Assembly: GCA_030280995.1 (NCBI GenBank) | Contig: JASXTE010000002.1 | Span: 3,731,683-3,795,682, forward strand | From: Hemileia vastatrix | Lineage: Eukaryota; Basidiomycota; Pucciniomycetes; Pucciniales; Zaghouaniaceae | DNA length: 64,000 nucleotides | Direction of reading: 5' to 3' | Shown: in pieces, positions 10,466 through 21,607 of the stretch | Numbering within the stretch: the first letter of the stretch is position 1 | How the letters are laid out: every line of letters begins with the position of its first letter | The notes under the pieces: model-generated | Seen by the model: only the letters and a program-made list of their open reading frames with translations | The model's database searches: none | What the model was told of the DNA's origin: nothing | Translations under genes and position numbers: made by a program

Positions 10466-12652
10466 TCAAGTGTTTGTTGCATCCTTTTTTGGTGCAACAG
10501 GGGCAGAAGGTTTACCAACCTTTTCCAGAGGTTTTTGTTGGTAAGTGGAGGGTTTCTCCAAAGGGGTCCTAGGAATGAATCTTCTTGAATCATACTTATT
10601 GTTTAGAAGTATCTCATTGCAAGTATTAATTAAAGAAGAGGGTTCTTTGGAGAACTCAGTCCTAGCCACTATCAAGTCTCTCAGAGACATTGGTAATTTA
10701 TAGAGGATCCTGTCCTTCCATAAATCAAACTCCATATTTGGGTCCATTGCCCTTAAGATTTTTACAAGTTTCATTAAAAACTCAATAGGTTTATCAGTAG
10801 AAGAGCTATATCTAGTTTCTTCATACTGCCTTTGTTGAGCCATTCTGAACTTGGAGCCACCAAATTGTGCTTTAATTAATTTCTTCCAATCCTCCCATGA
10901 GTAGTCATTCCCATCCAGGAGAACAGATTCATACCACATCAGGGCAACATTAGTGAACAAAGAAATTAATTTGGACACAATTTCCTCATCTGGGAGTTTG
11001 TAAGAATTTTTTAAATTATCAATTCTGTAAATAAATTGTTGCCAATCAGAAGAAGAATTACCGTCAAATGTTGGGTACTGGTCAAGTTTTGGCCAATTCT
11101 TTTGATTTGAAGGAGTCTCCTTAGTACTAGCTTGTTTCTGAGCAAGAAGCAGCTGTAATTTCTCTAATTGTGCTGAAATCTCATTGTTTAATCCTTCTGT
11201 TGCAGATCCTGGCGCATCATCAGTTTTTGATGGAAACTCAGTGTTGTCAACAGGTATTTCTGGATCTATTTTTATTTTAAATGAACTAGCCACAGGTACT
11301 GGTTGAGCATCCTGCACTATATGTTCCGTCACAGAAATGTCAGAATATTTTTGGTCATTTAACAATGAGTTCAATTTTTCTTCAATGGTTGTTAGTCTTG
11401 TTTTCATTCTTGGAAGACTAGATAAACTCTCATTGATAGTTGCAAAAGATAATTGATTTTTATGTTGAAAAGATGACAAATGGTCACTCAATCTTTTCAG
11501 ATTTATCTTATCTATCTCTACCTCCTGGCAACAGTCAGATACAGTATCTTTTAGTTTAGACAAATCATTTTTTATATTTTGCCATAAAGCAAACTTCTTT
11601 TCATGGGTTGCTTTGTAATGAGACAATTCATCAGAGACTCTCTGAGCTTCACTTTTTAATGCTTGATATCCTTGATCAGTTAACAAACTATTATATCTCT
11701 GAGTCAATTGCATATTGTTCATTATATGATTTTTCTTGGCAATAATATCTCTCAAGTGCTCATCATTAATTCTTGCTACATCTGGAGTGTTTCTCAATAA
11801 GGAAACTGAGTAACTTTCCAGACTCTCATAGAACTCAGGGTCAAGAGTTTCATCAATCACAGCCATATCAGGATTAATCATTGAGGTAGCAATTAAAAGT
11901 AATGGATTAGATACATGAGATATCTGTCTACTATTCCCAGCCTCTATAGGTCTCAAAGTTTCATCCTCCCTTCCAGATTTACCTGAAGGAACAGAGTCAG
12001 CCACAAGAAAAGGCACTTGAGAATCAATAGAGGGACGTACCAGGGTTTGCTGGGTATCACCATATTGGGCTTCCTTCTTCTTTTGCCTCCTTGATAAGGG
12101 TGGGGAGGAGTGGGGTAGGCCTGGGTGGGCCTTGATGGACCTACCTGAGATAACTGATGCTGGTTTTGAGCCAAGTAGTCCCACTGAGTGTTGAGCCAGT
12201 CCCACTGCCACTTGGACACTTCCACCATCTCTTGGGATTGGGGAGCCAATTGTTGTTGATCCCTGGGAGGAAGAGGTTTCTTCTTCTCTTGGAGAAAAGT
12301 ATCTGTTCTTTTCACCTTTTCTTCCAAGGCATCTACCCTTACCTTTAGTCTCAAGCTGTCTGTCCTTAACTCCTTTATGTGGGTAGACATATTCTTTACC
12401 TGCTGAGACAACGGCATCTTTTTTATCCTGAAGCCTATTGGAAGCTCTTCTGGTGGGTTTGTCATGGGCTTCTGATCCTGAGTATTGTCCACTAGGATTT
12501 CTACTTCTTCCATCTCTACATCCTGTTTGGGGCAAGGATTTATTAGTTTGAGAAATTCTTCTTGTTAAAGGAGAACTTACAGAAGTAGGCTCATCATAAT
12601 CAATTAAGTCTAGTTCTTCTTCACATGCAGCAAAACCACTTTGATCAGTCAT
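10466..12652 (-). pseudogene. Chromovirus I gag, spliced, with overlapping frames
   Basis: The contiguous frame from 12652 to the stop at 10466 encodes Gag with coiled-coil stretches in the middle and a capsid-like domain (WPKLDQYPTFDG ... DWQQFIYRIDNLK). Comparison with elements II and III shows that the start is spliced. Exon 1 is 12652-12581. Intron 1 is 12580-12523 (GTAAGT, branch ACTAAT, acceptor CAG, 58 nt). Exon 2 is 12522-12041, in another frame and carrying a basic coiled-coil protein with the motifs KWQWDW and HPYQGGKRRR. Intron 2 is probably 12040-11931 (donor GTACGT, acceptor ATAG), after which the contiguous frame resumes with a Cys codon at the junction. The unspliced frame is also open throughout. 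The in-frame TGA at 10466-10468 replaces the first Cys of a CCHC zinc knuckle (next residues FKCNKPWQKGHVC); pol follows in the same frame. Confidence 0.85.
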
Positions 12653-13004
12653 TTTAAGATTCCACTGAAATGAAGGAAAGAGACAAAATTAATTAGTCTT
12701 TATTTTTAATTTTTATTTAACAGAGATAAAATAAAAATAATAAAAATAATCTTTTTAGGATAAAAACCAACTTAAATAAAATTAATAATAATAAAAATTA
12801 AAAACCAGGATAATACAATCAACTGTAGAAATAAATTAGAATTTCTATTAATTTTTTATTTTCAGGATTTAAATCAACTAATTTATTACCAGGATTTATT
12901 TTCAACTGAAATAATCAAATATGAATCTTTATTAGTTAAAAAAAATTTATTTTAACTGATCACTTAACTACCAGGACTTAATGTCAACTGAAGTAATTAA
13001 ATAT

Positions 13005-13265
13005 CACCACACAATATGGGGGGCGGACTTGCTAGCAAGTCCGCAACCTTGGACCCAAACTCACCATAGATTGAACACACATTGAGCTATTGATAAAGGA
13101 ACCATACAATCAGGGATGAACACCACTCAGCAGAACAGTTTTAGGTGGGTGTTCAAGTAGAGTTCAGTATGGGTTCAGTCTGAGTTCAGTCTGAGTTCCA
13201 TCTGAGTTCCATCTGAGTTCAGGTTGAGGACTTGCTAGCAAGCCCACCCCCTATATTGCGTAGTG
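13005..13265. mobile_element. CACTA-like MITE, 261 bp
   Basis: The left end CACCACACAATATGGGGGG and right end (reverse complement CACTACGCAATATAGGGGG) form imperfect terminal inverted repeats of about 38 bp, each containing a palindrome centred on TTGCTAGCAA. TAT at 13002-13004 is repeated at 13266-13268, the 3-bp duplication expected of the CACTA/EnSpm superfamily. Internally there is an 11-bp tandem repeat of CTGAGTTC type, with one unit more than the copy at 32941. It has no coding capacity. Confidence 0.9.
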
Positions 13266-13896
13266 TATGAATTTTTATTTTAAAATTTTATTACTGATCA
13301 CTTAACTACCAGGACTTAATGTCAACTGAAGTAATTAAATATGAGTTTTATTAATTAAAAAAGATTTATTGGATTACCAGGACTCAAAGTCAACTGAAGT
13401 AATTAAATGTGAATTATTTATTAATAAAAAATATTATTGTCAGGACAATTTTTCAACTGGAAAAATTAAAATTTAAATTAATCAGTACAAATGTCAACTG
13501 AAAAATTATAATGATTATTTTATTAATAATAATAAAAAAATATTATTGTCAGGACAATTTGTTAACTGGAACAATTAAAATTTAATTAATCAGGACAATT
13601 GTCAACTGAAAAATGATAATTAATATTAAAATATATTTATTTTATTACTTCTGGGACTAAGAACAGTTATTGCTCTATTATGGTCAACCATGAAAAATAA
13701 AAAAAAATATAATAATAAAATTAAATTCCAAATTACCAGACACCTCCCCCTGCAAAATGAGCAAATTAATGCCACTTACAGAGTGCTGAGTAAAAGGAAA
13801 TACGTAGCAAATGAAGAGTGAAGAGTAACCCACAAATAGTAATAACAATAATTACCACGATATATATGATATTTAGTCAGTATATGAACTTAAGTT

Positions 13897-13928
13897 TTGG
13901 AGCGCGGTTCGATTCCCGTTCGCAGCAA
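13897..13928 (+). other. tRNA-like 3' segment with consensus Pol III B box
   Basis: GGTTCGATTCC at 13906-13916 is an exact B-box/T-loop consensus, followed by CCGTTCGCAGCA, which resembles a tRNA acceptor end. The T stem does not pair fully and I cannot find a matching 5' half, so this is not a functional tRNA. It may be a tRNA relic or SINE-like fragment in the retrotransposon leader. Confidence 0.35.
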
Positions 13929-14051
13929 AAAAAATCGATCACGTGACGTATGACTTTCGTTGTTTTCTCGCCTCCACTCGTCCTTTACAGGTACTTGTAC
14001 ACCAATGGTCCCCTCGATTACGCCTCAAGTAACGTTGCGCCGTCAATATTT

Positions 14052-14067
14052 TGGAAAGGATCCCAAT
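14052..14067 (-). promoter_or_regulatory. Probable primer binding site of chromovirus I
   Basis: Directly inside the 5' LTR the minus strand reads AT and then TGGGATCCTTTCC. Elements II and III have TGGGGACCTTTCC and TGGGGGTCTTTCC at the same place, so the position and TGG start are conserved. The cognate tRNA was not identified. Confidence 0.6.
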
Positions 14068-14882
14068 TTTCAAGGTTAACTTTTGGTCTAGAAGCTCGGG
14101 TATGGTGTTATATGAAGATTTTAAGGATTTATTTGACTCTCAATAATTAGGTACGTATTTCTCAATCAAAGATGATTCTTTTACTCAATAATAAGAGGTA
14201 GATTTAAATATTTATACAAGTTATAGATTAGAATTACATCTTTGTAAATACTAAAGATATAAAATATAAGAAATAAGTTTTTAACTTTTGTAGTTGTAGT
14301 AATAAGCGAGTTGGTAAAAAAGAATGATTAAAAGACAACAAAAAGAGAGGCCTTTTATAGGCAAAGGAGAGACAAAGCACAGCAATCAAATTCTAAAAAC
14401 AGTAGTAAGAGAGAGAGAAAAGAACATTCCGGAAAGAGTATTTCAAATAATAAAGTTATTCTAAAAAGAAGGCGTCAAAAAGATGTATTTACAGAGTATG
14501 TCAGAAATACATCAATATATTTAATATTTACTGTAGAAGTCAATCCTAAATAAGAAATTTGAATTTTTTGTATATATTTAATATTATTTGAATATTTAAA
14601 TCTTATTTTATCTTAATATCTATTTTTTAATATAAAATTTTATTTTTTTCCAACCTGTCAATGAGCACGGTGTTAGAGAAAAATATAAGGGACAAAATTA
14701 TATTTTTAATTTTAATTATTTATTTAATTTTTTAATTTTAACATTCTGTAATTAGTTAATTTATAATAACTAATTTTAATGTAACTAAATTATAATTAAA
14801 TAATAATTAAAATGATAAGGTGCGGCTTCATCTAGTAAATAATTAATTATTTCACTGGGTAAGTCTAGTAGCCTGGCTGACA
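14068..14882 (-). repeat. 5' LTR of chromovirus I
   Basis: 815 bp, the partner of 5780-6594. The outer right end is GGCTGACA. The inner end begins TTTCAAGG where the other copy has TGTCAAGG. Confidence 0.93.
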
Positions 14883-14887
14883 GGGGT

Positions 14888-15264
14888 TCTCACAACCCTA
14901 TTATTAATACATCATTGAAAGTGAGATTTAGACTTTGGATCTTCCTCTCATCATCACACACTTAAGTTTGGTGGGTTTTATTTCTGTCAGATTGAAAGAT
15001 TCAACCCATACTCTATCTCCCATCACTCAAACAACATTTCAGCATCACATCAGTCACATTAATTTTTTTTGCTTCAGTCTCCTATCTAATTACAAATATG
15101 TGTATATACATCTAGCTTAGTTCCCCTGCCACTTGTATTTACTCCTGCTCAGTATTAACCATGATCCACTCATACATTTACCTGCAGCAGAAACTAGATC
15201 AGTAACTAGATAAAAGGACAGACCATATAGTCTCTATTCCTCAGTTGACTTTTTTCTGCTGCAG
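14888..15264. other. Host sequence between two retroelements
   Basis: No gene is supported. The right part, 15178-15268, carries a perfect 16-bp inverted repeat (see separate entry). Confidence 0.4.
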
Positions 15265-15268
15265 GTAA
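15178..15268. repeat. 91-bp element with perfect 16-bp inverted ends
   Basis: TTACCTGCAGCAGAAA at 15178-15193 is the exact reverse complement of 15253-15268. It looks like a tiny foldback or MITE-like unit. The Copia target duplication GTAAT (15265-15269) overlaps its right end, so Copia inserted at its edge. Confidence 0.65.
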
Positions 15269-15269
15269 T

Positions 15270-15671
15270 CGATAATATTTAATATAATAAGTTAGTGATA
15301 TAATGGACTGGGAGTGGACAAGAAAGGACAGGAAAAGAGATAGAAAAGGAACAAAATGTTACCTGATAATATTTAATATAATTAGTTAGTGATATAATGG
15401 ACTTAGATGGACAAGGGACTGGGAGTGGACAAGTGAGGAAGAGTGGACAAGCAAGGACAGGACAAAAGATAGAAAAGGAACAAACTGAGAGAGAGAAATA
15501 AGTAAATAATAAAATAAGAGTGAGAAAAGTTTGGATGCTGACTGGATAGTTGGCCAGCATCCTTAAATATGTTTAGGTTAGGGTATGTATATAAATGATG
15601 ATAAAAAGTCTGCTAACAACGGAGAGTATAAAATAGGTGTATGGAATAGTTATGCTTATAAAATATTAACA
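15270..15671 (-). repeat. 3' LTR of the Copia element
   Basis: About 402 bp with two copies of an internal unit of about 90 bp. The right end is AAATATTAACA, identical to the end of the 5' LTR at 34238. Confidence 0.88.
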
Positions 15672-15682
15672 CCCAACTGTGC

Positions 15683-18600
15683 TCAAGACGGCAAGGGGTT
15701 CAAATTTAAGTTAGTCAGGAATTCATGATTCTTAACTCTAGGTAAAGGTTTTGTAAGGATATCAGCTATCATATAATTAGTAGAGACATATTTTATTGTA
15801 ATTTTTTGAGTATTTACTAATTCACGCAACCAGAAAACATTAGTATTGATGTGTAAAGTACAATGCTGATACAAGGGATTTAATGCTTGATTTATTGCAC
15901 CTTGATTATCACTGTTTAGTTGAGTTAAATTGAGAGGGATTGAGAAATCATTAAATAGTTCTTTTGTCCATAATAGATCTTGTCTGCATTCAGTCATTGT
16001 ATAATACTCAGACTCGGATGCTGATAAGGATACTGACTGTTGCTTACATGAACACCAACTCAGTAAATCTAAGTGAAAAACTAAGGAATCTGACATTGAT
16101 TTTGAATCAGGAGATTTATTATAGTTGTAATCAGCAAATCCTGTTAAGGAGCTAAGTTCATAGTTTTGTACCTTTCCAAGAGTAAGACCATAATTCTTAG
16201 TTAATTGAAGATAGCGTAGGATGTGGAAAAATGCAACTATCTGTTAATCTGTTGGATGATTAAGGTGTTGGGCTAAGGAACTGGCTGAAAATTCCAAGTC
16301 CGGTCTAGTACACAGGAATAAGTAGCTCAGTAGACCTATGGCTCTTTGGTAGTTAAAAAGATTAGTTAACTTGTGACTATTGTTTTGAGAAAATTGAGAG
16401 TTAGGTACAAAGATAGTGGTGACTTTTTGACAATTAGAGTGATTGAATTCATTTAATAATTTTTGAATATAGAGTTGTTGAGTGATAGTGTTAGTTCTTT
16501 CAGTTTTATTACAGATAACTTTCATATCAAGTATCCATCTAAGATTGCCTTGATCACCAATATCAAAAGCTTGACTTATTTTTTATTTAAATATATTGAT
16601 TGAGGATCCACCAATGATGAGATCGTCAACATGGATTCTTTTGGTCAGTGTGAAGGAATAAACAAGGGTCAGAAACACTGGCCCTAAAATTGGTACTTGT
16701 AAAGAAATTTGTTAGTTTATTGTACCAACTTCAAGGACTTTTCTTTCAGCCATATAATGATTTTTTGTGATGGAGACAAAAATTTTCATTTTTTGGGTAC
16801 ATATACTTGTGTGTATCAGAGATAGATGTCTTTGTCAAGATTGTCATGGAGAAAAGCAGACTTCACATCCATTTGGCATAGTTCCCAATCTTTATAGGCA
16901 GCAAGTCTGAGAAGAAATTGAAGAGTAGCAAGACGACAAGTGGGAGCATAAGTTTCATTAAATTAAATTCCTTCTAATTGTGAGAAACCTTGTGTGCAGA
17001 GTCGAGCTTTATATTTGATGATGTTGCCATCTGAATCAGTTTTCTTCTTGAATGTTCATGTGGTTCCAGTCAGGTTATTGTTCAAAGGTAAAGTTTATTC
17101 TTTCCAAACACCATGCTGACTAATATTATTTAACTCACCATTAATTGCTTTTAACCATTTGTTGCTTTCAGGTGAATTTAATGCTTTATGGTAATTCGGG
17201 GGAGTATCAAATGGGGTGGCAATCATGCAGGCAACATTAGCCCTACGTTTAGTGGTTAAGATATTCAAGGGGTCAATTTGGGAGGAACTTTCTTTAACTG
17301 TTATGGTATCATAGGTAACATATTCATAGTGCTTTGTTTGAGGGACATTAAAATCTTCATTATCTTTTTTTAATTCAGTGACTTTGATTGGCTCAAGTAT
17401 AGGTGTGGGCATGTCTTTAAAGGATTCAGTAAAGCTGAAGCCATGATTGATAGAAACTTCAGGGAATTGCAGAGACTCTATTGTATTTCCTTTTAAGATT
17501 TGTCTTTACATATGAAAGTTATTCAGGAATTTGACATTGTGAAATGTGATGATTGAGTCGGTGGATAGAGAGTATATTTAATTGTTGATGTGATCATCGC
17601 AATAGCCTAAAAATATACCTTCTTCTCCTTCTTTCTCAAATTTACCAAGCCATTTATGTTTTTGAAGGTTATAAACTACATCTGAACCAAAAGGATGTAG
17701 CTTAGTGGGTAGCTTTGTAATCTTGTTCCATAATTCCCAAGGTGTTTTGTTATCAGCAAGAGCAGAGGAAGGAAGAATGTTCAGGAGAAAAGTGGAAGTA
17801 TTCACTGATTCAGTCCACCATTGAGAATCAAGACCAGATTTGATGAGTAGGAACTTGGCTTACTCAACTATTGAGTGATTTCTTCTTTCTGCAATGGGGT
17901 TCTGTTGCGGTGAGTAGAGAGCCATGCATAGGTGTACAATTCCTTTATTTTTCAAAGGATTTTTCATTGTGAGATTAATGAATTCTCCTCCATTATCTGA
18001 TACTATACATTTAACATGGTTATCTAATTGATTCTCAACTAAGGCTTCAAATGTTTTGTAATTTTCAAAGGTTTCAGATTTCGGTTGAAGAAATTGGATT
18101 TGTCAGTATCTTGAGTGTCCATCAACAATTTGGAAGAAATAAGACTTCCCTCCTTTTGATTTAGGAGTAATTGGTCCACATAAGTTCATGTGTATGACAT
18201 CAAGGGGAGATTTGGGAGTAGGGAAAGTACCTGAGAAAGGTAAAATATGGGATTTAGAAAGTGCACAAGTTTTACATAAAAAATTAGTGAAGTTCAAACC
18301 TGGGAAAAGTTTTTACATGGTTTGATTACTTGGATGTCCATAGTTATGGAGTAGTATCTTTAATTTCTTGTCCAGGGAACTGATATGGTTAATAGAGTAG
18401 CGATTGGAATTTGTAACTAATGGAAATGTCAGAATTTGTCCATTCAATGAGCATTCTATGAGGGTAGTATTCCCATTTTTGATTATAAAATGTCCTTTTT
18501 TGTTAATGATTCTCCATTCCTCCAATAATATGTCCACAAGTGAAATTAAGTTTGCCTTTACCCTCGGTGTGTAGAATGCATGATAAATGTTAAAGTTATG

Positions 18601-19102
18601 GCCTAAAGTTGAGGAAAAGAGAGCTTTGCCTTGTCCAAGGGCATTTAGCTCATCACCATTGGCCATTTATAGAGCAGTTTGTGAGTTATAATAAGTACCA
18701 AAGTATTTTTGATTGTTGAAGATTGAGAATGATGCACCACTGTCCAGTATGGTGTGATAATTAGGTAAGTCATTGAATAATGACAAAACTTAATGAATGT
18801 TGTCAGTGTTTCTATTTTCCCTTTCTTTCTTTCTTTTGAGAAATTTGTCACATTTTTTGGGATGAAGATGAAAGCAGGATGATTCAGAGTGTGGTGAAAG
18901 GGGATTATGCTTGCCCTTCAAACATAGGTTTTTAGCTTTGGTGTCCACGGCCAGATCTGTACAGGATGTGGGTACATTGAGAACTTTTTGTTGAGTGACC
19001 TCAGTTTTGATATTGGAGAAAATGTTTTCAATGGTAGGTCTTTTATTAGTGATATCATATTTGCTTAGAATTATGGTTGCAGAAGTTTGATATGACTTGG
19101 TA
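15683..19102 (-). pseudogene. Copia polyprotein: end of gag, protease, integrase, RT, RNase H (decayed)
   Basis: Reading leftward from the gypsy IV junction: the end of gag with a Cys/His-rich segment (GKHNPLSPHSESSC); protease with ILDSGAS, in a frame different from its neighbours; a GAG-pre-integrase region; the integrase core (VIHMNLCGPI, CIVSDNGGEF, QNPIAERRNHS); RT fragments including the catalytic IHVDDLIIGG near 16640; and RNase H with SASESEYY. The end at 15683 is a natural carboxy terminus beside the 3' LTR. At least half a dozen stops and several frame changes are present. The protein makes the virus-like particle and copies and integrates the element; this copy cannot. Confidence 0.9.
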
Positions 19103-20207
19103 TGGTGAGGTAAACTCTTACAGTTGCCTTGCTGTAAGCAGAATCCGGAGGAGATTTGTGGATTTAGCTGAAAACCCCGTCCTTCCAATAAAATAACAAA
19201 ATGGGAATTCTAAATCACTAAGCTAACCAATCTACTTGGATCTGATTGATGAAAATAATGAAACTCTAAAATAATTAACGCTTATTGAGATTTAAAGAAA
19301 GTGGCTGTTGATAAAAGAAATACTGATAACAACAATTAAGGTGCACCAGTGAAAGATCTGAAAAGATTGACTTTTATGTTTTTATAATAATTTGAATTTT
19401 TATGAGACAGCAATAATCAAGTCCCAGCAATGAAGACCTTTCTAAAGATAGCCTGTATGAAGTGTGATTTAAATTGTTGAGTAGTATTTCTAAAATGTTA
19501 TATAAAATATAAAGTTATAAGGGTATTACAATTTATTTAATTTGTTGAGTAATAAAAAATGAGACCGTGGTGGTTAATGATTAAGCTGTATGTTGTGTCC
19601 CCCCCTTCAATTTCGAGTTTGAGAGGCGCTTAAGTATTCCTAGTCAAGTGCCTAAGTTTTCCCCTCCAGAGCTCTCCCAGAGTCAATCCGGAGCCCATAC
19701 GGAGTCAAAGCGGAGTCCGTATGGAGTCTGTCCAGACTTCCGGACTCAATTAGAACCTTAAAAACTATAATAAAAAATCTAGAAAAATTACACCTAATAG
19801 AGCTACTTCCCCTTTATATTCCAAACTAATTTTCGTAGTCTGCGCAGCTCTAATTACCCCGTGAAAATTCATCAAATTAAGTAATTTTCTGAAAACGTAA
19901 ATATTTCTATAAAACTTTAAAATTCATTTAAAAATATAAGAAAAATAGTAAAAATTCTGGAAAAATTTCCCAAGGTTCTTGAGTGACTCGACTTGATACT
20001 AATAAACTTTTCAGACTGTAAAAATAAGTTTTCTCCGTAAAATAAATTGTTTTTGTGTAGGCATTCGCTCGTGACCAATTTCTTCATATTTAAAACTCAA
20101 ATAAATTAAATAAAACCCTTTTATATAAAAATAATAACACCAATCTTGCACGCCGTAATAACTCCATATACGTACTTAGGTGCCATACTAAACTTTAGGC
20201 TACCACA
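19103..20207 (-). repeat. 3' LTR of gypsy IV
   Basis: 1,105 bp, matching 31631-32738 closely by eye. Immediately inside, at 20208-20220, the minus strand has the purine tract TTGGAGGGAGGA, the polypurine tract that primes plus-strand DNA. Confidence 0.93.
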
Positions 20208-20330
20208 TCCTCCCTCCAATTGAGAATGTCCCCATTCTTAAAACTTTGCATAAGTGGTTGAACACAATATTCATCTTTAACCTTCAACCACCATCTTCTT
20301 TAATCAACTATAAAATTCATCTTCATCAAT

Positions 20331-21021
20331 ATGTCTTCCAAAGAACTTGTCGCTCCATGTGAACTCTGCGCTCGATACCAGGTACCTTGTTTAATTTCCA
20401 ACCCTAATCTTCCTGGCAGGACAGCTTGCGACTTATGCCGTGTGAAAAAAGTCAAATGTAACCGGCCAATAGTTCCTTCTAAAACAAACGTATATTTAGG
20501 ACCAGCAGCTCTCCCTGATCCCTCAACTTCTAAAAAGCGATCAAAAATTCCTGTCTTCTTAAAACGAATAAGATCAAAAGCAGCTTCAAAAGTTCAATCT
20601 TCATCAGCAGATCCCAGCCTTATTTTGCCTTCTCAAGATCCTAATCCTATAACGCCAGTGCCCCCAACCAACTTTTCTGGGACTATGTTTCCTGGCTCTA
20701 AATGTAAGACCCTATTATCTTACTAAAAAAACTTTTAATCAAAATTGACTAAACCTATCACTTAATAACATATTTGAACTTCTAGCTGTCGAAATAACCA
20801 ACACTGATGATGTTGGTAGAGTGAAGACGGACTATATCAATCATTATCCAAATTTTCATCCCTATCTTTTTCTTGACTTTACTAATGAGTTGAAACGAAA
20901 AATGCTGGCCTATTTTCAAGAAACTCCAGCTAATAACCATGAAGACCTCATGAAAAGAAGAATTTTAATGCAAAGCTTTGATAATGATGTTGAACAATTT
21001 CAAAGAAATTATCTTTTCTAA
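20331..21021 (+). CDS. Antisense gene A in gypsy IV: small Zn2Cys6-like protein, one intron
   Basis: Exon 1 is 20331-20703 and exon 2 is 20786-21021. The 82-nt intron has donor GTAAGA and acceptor TTCTAG and preserves the frame, giving 202 residues. Residues 12-46 contain six Cys spaced CX2CX6CX12CX2CX6C, which fits the fungal Zn2Cys6 binuclear cluster range, with a basic RVKKVKC in the second half. A basic, Ser/Pro-rich linker follows, then a helical carboxy domain (about residues 140-202) with ELKRKMLAYFQETP. A TATAAAA lies about 20 bases before the ATG, and the adjacent 3' LTR may supply the promoter. The gene is intact. It is related to gene B at 22171-23184. Inference: a DNA-binding regulator captured by, or native to, the retrotransposon. 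The Cys spacing could also serve another zinc fold. I do not recognise the carboxy domain. Confidence 0.75.
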
Positions 21022-21607
21022 CAGTATAACTTGATAAAATTTTGTTTTTGCTTGGTCTTCTTAAACTTTCAACATAAATGATGTTTTCTTTCTTCTCTGG
21101 CTTGATATAACATAAAATAAGATAATATAAATCTTGTGATGATTCCACTACTGAGAGCAAGGTTTGAATCCCTTCAGACTCCCATATACCAGTCTTCCTT
21201 CTTGTCACAGCATTGAGAGAGTGGATCTTCCTATGAACCGAATACTCCTGATTCCAACCTCATAGGGCCCCCCACTGAGCCGAATTCTATGATTCCAATC
21301 TCGCCATAAGGTCCTCCAAGCTTCACACCAAAAATGGCCTAACACTGAGGCACTAAAAAAAATCATTCCCTAAAATCCAACTACCATCCTAACTTCTGAT
21401 TCCTTCATCACAATTTTCAAACTTTGCTATACAGCAAACCCATAAAATACTTTTGCCAGGCTTCCAATAATAATTTCAACTTTAGACCATGTTAAAGCGC
21501 CACAAATTTCACCTAATTAACCATTATGCTTTCATTAGCATCATCACCACCTAAAATTTTAACCTCCTAAAGCTTATCAGCACCCAATTCCAGAAATAAT
21601 TGAATAA

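Larger units (their letters stand above)
12653..14067 (-). other. Chromovirus I 5' leader with degenerate repeat array
   Basis: This is untranslated sequence between the 5' LTR and gag. About 12850-13640, excluding the inserted MITE, contains at least seven degenerate copies of a unit built around CAGGAC...GTCAACTGAA followed by an AATTAAAT-like tail. Some copies contain the palindrome GACAATTGTC. The function is unknown; packaging or dimerisation signals would be expected in such a leader. Confidence 0.65.
5780..14882 (-). mobile_element. Chromovirus I: Ty3/Gypsy LTR retrotransposon, full-length copy
   Basis: Two 815-bp LTRs (5780-6594 and 14068-14882) enclose gag and pol on the minus strand. 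The five bases GGGGT at 5775-5779 are repeated at 14883-14887, a clean target duplication. The LTR carries TGTC...GACA ends, the right copy having TTTC at its outer end from a point change. The order is gag, protease, reverse transcriptase, RNase H, integrase, chromodomain. The untranslated leader is long (12653-14067) and holds a CACTA-like MITE. Stops and a frameshift make this copy defective. Confidence 0.95.

Noticed and set aside
11953..12513. A separate accessory gene overlapping gag (also at 45203-45724 and 53095-53544)
   Set aside because: Conserved introns at both edges show that it is better explained as exon 2 of gag than as an independent gene.
13840..13930. Functional tRNA gene
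   Set aside because: The B box is perfect, but the T stem is mispaired and no acceptor 5' strand or A box is found.
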